Positions 58,887-64,000 of a DNA stretch of 64,000 nt are shown piece after piece. Position 1 is the stretch's first letter, and every line of letters starts with the position of its first letter. The notes beneath the pieces are model-generated. The model was not told the origin of the DNA. It saw only the letters and a list, made by a program, of their open reading frames with translations, and searched no databases. Made by a program: the position numbers and the translations under genes. Source of the DNA: Silene conica (taxonomy: Eukaryota > Streptophyta > Magnoliopsida > Caryophyllales > Caryophyllaceae); contig CM055314.2 of NCBI GenBank assembly GCA_029255685.2, forward strand, positions 1,444,399 to 1,508,398, given 5' to 3'.

Positions 58887-59121
58887 GATCCTGTTCTTTT
58901 GGACTGAAACTGAAATGAATTGAACTTAACTTAACTTATAAGATCTGAACTGAACTGAACTTATAGGAACTGAACTGAACTGAACTGAATTTATAGGAAC
59001 TAAACTGAACCGAACTTATAGGATCTGAGCTGAACTGAACTTATAGGAACTGAACTGAACTTGTAAGAACTGAGCTGAAGAACTGAACTTATAGTAACTT
59101 GAAATCTAAAAGAACATGACC
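58887..59121. mobile_element. Tourist-like MITE with ACTGAACTTATAGGA repeats
   Basis: The ends GATCCTGTTCTTTTGGACTG and TCTAAAAGAACATGACC are flanked by TAA. The internal ACTGAACTTATAGGA minisatellite is as in 5344-6435 but short. It lies about 140 bp upstream of the PDR TATA box. Confidence 0.85.
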
Positions 59122-59260
59122 TAAATCTTTCCACCCTTTTCGTTAACCAAATAATGAATTTTTCATCCCTTTAAAGCAACTTCCTCCCTCCCTTTCTTAA
59201 CAATTCCTTCAATCTAAACACGCCCTAAAAATTAAATTAAAGACATTTTTGTCGATTGTG

Positions 59261-59269
59261 TATAAATAG
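59261..59269 (+). promoter_or_regulatory. Putative TATA box of the PDR gene
   Basis: TATAAATAG, a near-consensus plant TATA, 620 bp before the ATG. If used, the leader is about 590 bases and includes the AT run and the 92-bp repeats. A closer promoter is possible. Confidence 0.4.
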
Positions 59270-59453
59270 AGTGTATTCATGTCCCTGTTATCTATTTCCT
59301 GAATAAGTCATACCGTTAAATTTAAATCTTTTATGAAAACCAGAGAGCTTGCACTTGCAGTTGCACCTTGACAAGATACATCCTGGAAAATACAATAAAG
59401 TTAAGAAGCACCATTTTAATATCATAAAACTAGTCAAATTTGGTGTCCCATAT

Positions 59454-59457
<4 letters not shown>

Positions 59458-59503
<46 letters not shown>
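59458..59503. repeat. AT dinucleotide microsatellite
   Basis: About 20 AT units in the PDR upstream region or leader. Likely length-variable between individuals. Confidence 0.95.
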
Positions 59504-59507
<4 letters not shown>

Positions 59508-59649
59508 TTAAAACCATCTTCGTGTTCAAATTTCTCATATCATCATCATTTGATTTCATTCTTGTCCCCCTCACCCTCAACCTCTCTCTATCTCTATCTC
59601 TCTGACTTTTGTTCAAGCAAAATCCCCCAAAATAACCTGAAAAAACATT

Positions 59650-59880
59650 TGGGTATTGCTCCAATTTTTCTGGGTACTAATAATTTTATAGAAAGTTTGC
59701 AACTTTGATTTCTTACTCCATATTTTGTACCAAAATAATTCTGGGTTGTGCTCCAAATCTTCTGGTATGTCTAATATTATTGAAAGTTTCCAACTTTAGT
59801 TCTCTTATTTCATATTTTGTACCAAAAAAACTCTGGGTTTTGCTCAAGATTTTCAGGTCATTGACCATTTTAAAACTTAG
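59650..59880 (+). repeat. 92-bp tandem repeats directly before the PDR start codon
   Basis: Two full units and a partial third start with TGGGT(A/T)TTGCTC or TGGGTTGTGCTC at 59650, 59742 and 59834. Each full unit contains GAAAGTTT.CAACTTT and CATATTTTGTACCAAAA. The array ends at the ATG (59883), so it forms the 3' part of the leader. Confidence 0.85.
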
Positions 59881-59882
59881 AA

Positions 59883-62800
59883 ATGGAGACGAGTACAGCA
59901 GATTTGTATAGAGTAGCAAGTGTGAGATTAGGAGGAGGATCGTCATGGAGAAGGAGTGGAAGAGATGTATTTTCAGTATCAGTACATGATGAAGATGATG
60001 AAGAAGCACTTAAATGGGCTGCTCTTGAGAAATTACCAACTTATGATCGTGTTAGGAGAGCTATTTTAACTGATATGGCTGGTCCTGCTAGAGAAATTGA
60101 TGTTGATAAACTTGGTTTTGATGAAAAAAAAGAGATTTTGGAAAGACTTGTTAGGATTGCTGAGGAAGATAATGAACGATTCCTGCTTCGACTCAGAGAA
60201 CGTATTGATAGGTACAGTATCTCGTATCATATTCCATTTTTTTTGCTACTACCTTCTGTGCGCACTAGGTAAAAACTCGGTATATGTGATAGGCTGCAAA
60301 CCACCCGAGGTGACAGTCTCGAAGTCTATTTAGGCATGGACTCGGGCCCGATAGATGTTATGGTTGATGCTCAACTATTATTAATATTCCTATTACGCTC
60401 CCTCACTCAAATGCCCGTTAGGCATGAAGAGTGGTCAGTTTGCACAACTCCCCTAATCGTGTGCTGGGTTTCCACTTCGTGTTTTTGAGGGATTTTGAGG
60501 TTGCCAGGATTCGAACCCGTATTCGGTCACACTAGCTCTGATACCATGAAAGTGTTTAGCCCAACTATTATTAATATTGCTATTAGGGCCAAGAATGCTC
60601 CAGGAGTAATTTATGTATTCCATTTTTGTCTCTTCCATTCAATGTTGTTTAAGTTTTACATTCATAATCATATCAACTATTGAGACAACCTGGAGTAGGT
60701 GTGGGTACATTGTGGCTGATAGGTTTTGTCATTATCAAGTATCAAATTTGGCACTGTATGAATTTTACTTGTGAACAAAAGATGAGGTTGAAATTCAACA
60801 TTTACACTTAGTCAAAAAGTGGCATGGAAATGGAATCACTTTAAAGAAAAGTGGCATGGAAGTGGAATCATGTTTAGACCAAGAAAAAAGAATGTTATTT
60901 TTTGTTTTCCTAAATGCATGCCTTAAATTACTAGTGTTTGCAACAAAAAAAAGAGGTTGTTTCCGCATGACTCAAAATGAAAATTGCGTTATGGCCCTTA
61001 TGGGTATTTCGCTCCATTCTGAAATTTAACCACATTGGGAGCCTTGGGGCACCGGTTATGGTGTTGCTTTGTGACCATGAGGTCACGGGTTCAAGCCCTG
61101 GGCGCGGCCTCTTGCCAAAATGGCAAGAGAAGGCTGGCCCCCATTACACCCTTGTGGTGGGGCCCTTGCCCGGACCCTCGCCTGGTGGGGATGACATTGT
61201 GCACCGGGCTGCTCTTTTTAGTCCTTTGGCTCAATTCGAAATGGAAATGGAGTTTTGAGTCTTTGACATATGAAATTGATTGATCATGGCATGATTCAGC
61301 TGATGGATTAGCATTGTAAATCTTGAATTATTATCTTAATTTGGTGTAAGTTTGAATTTTGGATGTGAGAACATTATGAGGTTTAGTGCCAAATTAGTTT
61401 GTTGTTAAGTTAAAAGGAGCCATTTTGTTATGTAAACTTCCAATACAATGACAGCAGTTTTTGCTTGTGAGACTGTAATTTGTATGTTTAAGTTGCTATT
61501 TTTGGATCAAATCTCAACTTCGAGTTTGTGTGTACTCAGGGTTGGAATTGATATCCCGACAATTGAAGTAAGGTATGAAAATTTGAATATCGGAGCACAA
61601 GTTTTAGTAGGAAGCAAGGGTTTACCTTCCGTCTTCAATTTCTTCACCAATACAATTGAGGTAATCAACTGTTTTTCAGGTTGTTAGTTTGTTCACATAC
61701 ATGTTTTACCTTATGCGACTTTCTCACCTCAATCTTACCAAATCTTATTTGGATACTTGAATACTTCACGTTGGTTTTATGTTCACACTCGACTTCCAAT
61801 TTGACAATACACTTCATTTTAGGTCAAATGTATGAAAATTATTCACAATTAGCCGTGCTTGAGCATAGTTTGAGTAAGATAGTCCTCCATTATTATCATG
61901 ACTTACATGCTATGTTACTCAGACTTGTTTAGAAGTACCCGACACGGGTACGTGTCCAAGTGTCGGACTCGGCTATTTTATTGAAAAATATGCACATTTT
62001 GGTTTAAAATGAGGTGTCCATGTGTCATACTCATGTCCGAGTGTCGGACACGGGTACACGAGGAAATTAGAAGAGTCGGATTAACATAGCTAGTTACATG
62101 ACATTTTGCGTTTTATCTTTCTGTAACATCTTGCAGGGTTTATTGAATCTCCTCCACATTCTTCCAAATAGGCGAAAACCATTCGCAATCCTTCACGATG
62201 TCAGTGGAATTATCAAGCCCGGCAGGTAATACATTCGATAAGCGAATCATGATTTAAATGAAAACAAATAAAGTTTATATTGATAAAAAGAGCAATTCTT
62301 TACAGGATGACATTACTTTTGGGCCCTCCTGGCTCTGGTAAGACTACATTGCTGCTGGCTTTGGCTGGTAAACTTGCCAAAGATCTCGAGGTTAGTTGAG
62401 CGTTTTAATGGATTTGCTTCTAAATTAGTGGTTTTACCGGAAATATAGCAAATCATCCCTATAAGTTTGATACTATGTAGAATTAAGCCTCTTGACTTAT
62501 AAATGTAGCAAATTGGCTCCATGAGTTTCTCTTAATATGCAACCACGTATCTTAATTTTAAGAATGATTTTTATTAAATTAAATATTTACTATTATTGAA
62601 AGTCAAAATTATTTATCAATTTTAATCCTAAAATTCCTAATTATTAAAAATGCATGTTCAAATATTTTTTTTTATTATTTTGGTGAAAAAAATATTGATA
62701 ATATAAGAATTTTTAATGAAGTTACAATGAAAAATTACATTACCTAATTTTTTGTTATATTTAATTTGTTCACATTTTTCTTTGAATAGGTAAATATTGT

Positions 62801-63765
62801 ATTTAATTTTTAATAGATATATTTAAAATAATTTTTATAATATAAAATAATAGGTTTTAGTTTAAAAAAATGGTAGAAAACTTGTTTTGTGCTTATTTGC
62901 ACATTTTTAGAAACTTGTGGGGTTAATTTGGCACAAGTAAAACTTACGGATTGATTTGCACATTTTTAGAAACTCGTGGGGCTAATTTGGTACAAGTAAA
63001 ACTTAAGGATTGATTTGCACATAGTAAATAAGTTATGGGGGTAATTTTGCTAGTTAGCGGTTGTTTTACTGTAAAGAAAAATATTGGTCGTGTCTAAAGC
63101 ATGGATTTTTATAGTTTTCGGGAAGGGTAACATACAATGGACACACAATGGATGAGTTTGTTCCCCAACGAACTTCGGCGTATATCAGTCAGCATGATCT
63201 TCACATTGGAGAGATGACAGTGAGAGAAACATTGGCCTTCTCTGCCAGAGTTCAAGGGGTTGGAACCAGCTACGGTTAGTGTGACACACTGCATTATCTC
63301 TTCTTCCGTGAGTCTTGTATGTGAAGGAAAACTACTTAGCTCTTTTATGGTCGTGATGTTTGCAGACATGCTCGTGGAATTGTCGAGAAGAGAGAAGGCT
63401 GCCAATATTAAGCCTGATGCAGATATTGACATCTACATGAAGGTGAGAGAACTGATAATTCGCACTAGTTGTTCTGAAAGCACAAATAATTTATTGTGTG
63501 TGTGATGCTCTAATTTGCATTGTTTTATTAATCAGGCAGCTGCAGTTGAGGGACAGGAAACAAGCGTAGTTACTGACTACATTCTTAAGGTAATGACTTA
63601 GCGTATACAGATTTTTGAGATTAAAAACCACAAACTCTAGCAATGGATTCTCAAATGCTTCCTACAAATTACAGATTTTGGGACTGGATGTATGTGCTGA
63701 TACACTAGTAGGGAACGAGATGATCAGGGGTATTTCCGGGGGACAAAGAAAACGGCTTACAACTG
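59883..63765 (+). CDS. PDR-type ABCG transporter, N-terminal part
   Basis: Eight exons are visible: 59883-60211, 61540-61660, 62137-62225, 62306-62390, 63115-63274, 63366-63442, 63536-63589 and 63675-63765, in frame for 335 residues; the gene continues past the edge. The N-terminus has the PDR signature [20 protein letters not shown], then [20 protein letters not shown]. The first nucleotide-binding domain shows Walker A GPPGSGKT (186-193), [17 protein letters not shown], a Q-loop-like [20 protein letters not shown] and the signature SGGQRKR (326-332). Full-size PDR/ABCG proteins are plasma-membrane pumps for hormones, wax or defence compounds. Which subgroup this is cannot be told from the visible part, though it resembles the ABCG29/34/40 type more than ABCG36. 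The first intron holds a TRIM and an Au SINE. Confidence 0.93.
60340..60586 (-). mobile_element. TRIM in PDR intron 1
   Basis: The phrase CAACTATTATTAATATT..TATTA occurs at both ends. Between them are the purine tract, the GGATTCGAACCC block and the Met-tRNA-type primer site (minus strand) of this family. The two terminal repeats are worn and unequal, so the copy is broken or old. Confidence 0.75.
61037..61219 (+). mobile_element. Au SINE in PDR intron 1
   Basis: GGGAGCCTTGGGGCACCGGT at the 5' end covers the A box; GGTCACGGGTTCAAGCCC holds the B box. The 3' body carries ACACCCTTGTGGTGGGGCCC and GTGCACCGGGCTGC and ends in a T run. These match the angiosperm-wide Au SINE. Near full length. Confidence 0.9.
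61910..62091. mobile_element. Mutator-type MITE (CTATGTTACTC family), copy 3
   Basis: Same family as 30519 and 31342. The flanks ACTTACATG and AGTTACATG match at 8 of 9. It ends 45 bp before PDR exon 3. Confidence 0.8.
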
Positions 63766-63936
63766 GTATGTATGAGAAATGCTTCACCATTTAACAGTCG
63801 AAGCTCTCCTTATATTTCCACATTAGTTAGTGCTGTATGTTATTTCCATTTCCTGTCTAACTGAAGACTCTATTTTCTTTTATTCTGGATTAGGATAGAA
63901 TAAAGCAAATTGCTTATTTTTCTGTCTCTATTTCCT

Positions 63937-64000
63937 AATACGCTCCCTCATTCAAATGCCCATTGGGCTTGAAGAGTGGTTTGTGTGCTGGGTTTCCACT
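63937..64000 (-). mobile_element. TRIM internal region at window edge
   Basis: ACGCTCCCTCATTCAAATGC, then GGGCTTGAAGAGTGG and GTGCTGGGTTTCCACT, match the TRIM internal region seen at 24898, 34541 and 60340. The rest lies beyond the edge. Confidence 0.65.

Noticed and set aside
1-64000. CRISPR array, bacterial operon, organelle DNA or rRNA genes
   Set aside because: No evenly spaced short repeats with unique spacers, no operon-like gene packing, and no recognisable plastid, mitochondrial or rRNA sequence.

Overview
The window is nuclear DNA from a flowering plant, almost certainly a eudicot. The evidence is plant-type genes with many small introns, AT-rich spacers, CCCTAAA-type telomere motifs, and plant repeat families: Stowaway, Tourist, hAT and Mutator MITEs, Au SINEs and TRIM elements. 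The repeat style would fit Caryophyllales, but the sequence does not prove this. No tRNA or rRNA gene, CRISPR array or bacterial-type operon is seen.

Five protein-coding genes are supported exon by exon, plus one small conserved-looking gene. From left to right they are: (1) the 3' two-fifths of an AKT1-type Shaker K+ channel (251-4239, +), cut by the window edge; (2) about 11.7 kb of repeats, dominated by a ~320-bp tandem repeat (10.64-15.61 kb) split by a 1.9-kb Mutator-like insertion that carries a plant-mobile-domain fragment, telomere-like repeats and a perfect 87-bp inverted repeat; (3) a complete second AKT1-type channel (15983-28177, +, 11 exons, 873 aa), a tandem paralog of the first; (4) a complete class-3 DXS-like gene (29327-36951, -, 10 exons, 713 aa) that has lost the thiamine-diphosphate GDG motif; (5) a complete CCR4 homolog 6-type deadenylase-like gene (39660-48949, -, 16 exons, about 647 aa); (6) 49-54 kb of repeats; (7) a 133-aa basic, Ser/Arg-rich protein (53963-54364, +); (8) more repeats and a LINE fragment; (9) the first eight exons of a full-size PDR/ABCG transporter (59883-63765, +), which runs off the right edge.

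The genes do not form a pathway. The AKT1 pair is a local duplication. The DXS3-CCR4-6 pair, on the same strand, appears to match neighbours on Arabidopsis chromosome 5 (At5g11380 and At5g11350, from memory), which would be ancient microsynteny. The PDR gene and the small gene are independent.

I found no convincing undescribed molecular system. The most interesting signals are: a GC-AG intron kept in both AKT1 copies; a TRIM inserted about 20 bp upstream of an AKT1 splice acceptor; the degenerate active site of the DXS3-like enzyme; the composite Mutator insertion inside a satellite; a tandem array whose units each carry the end of a neighbouring MITE; and 92-bp tandem repeats in the PDR leader. 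Exon borders were placed by eye from GT/GC-AG sites, reading frame and family knowledge; nothing was computed or searched.
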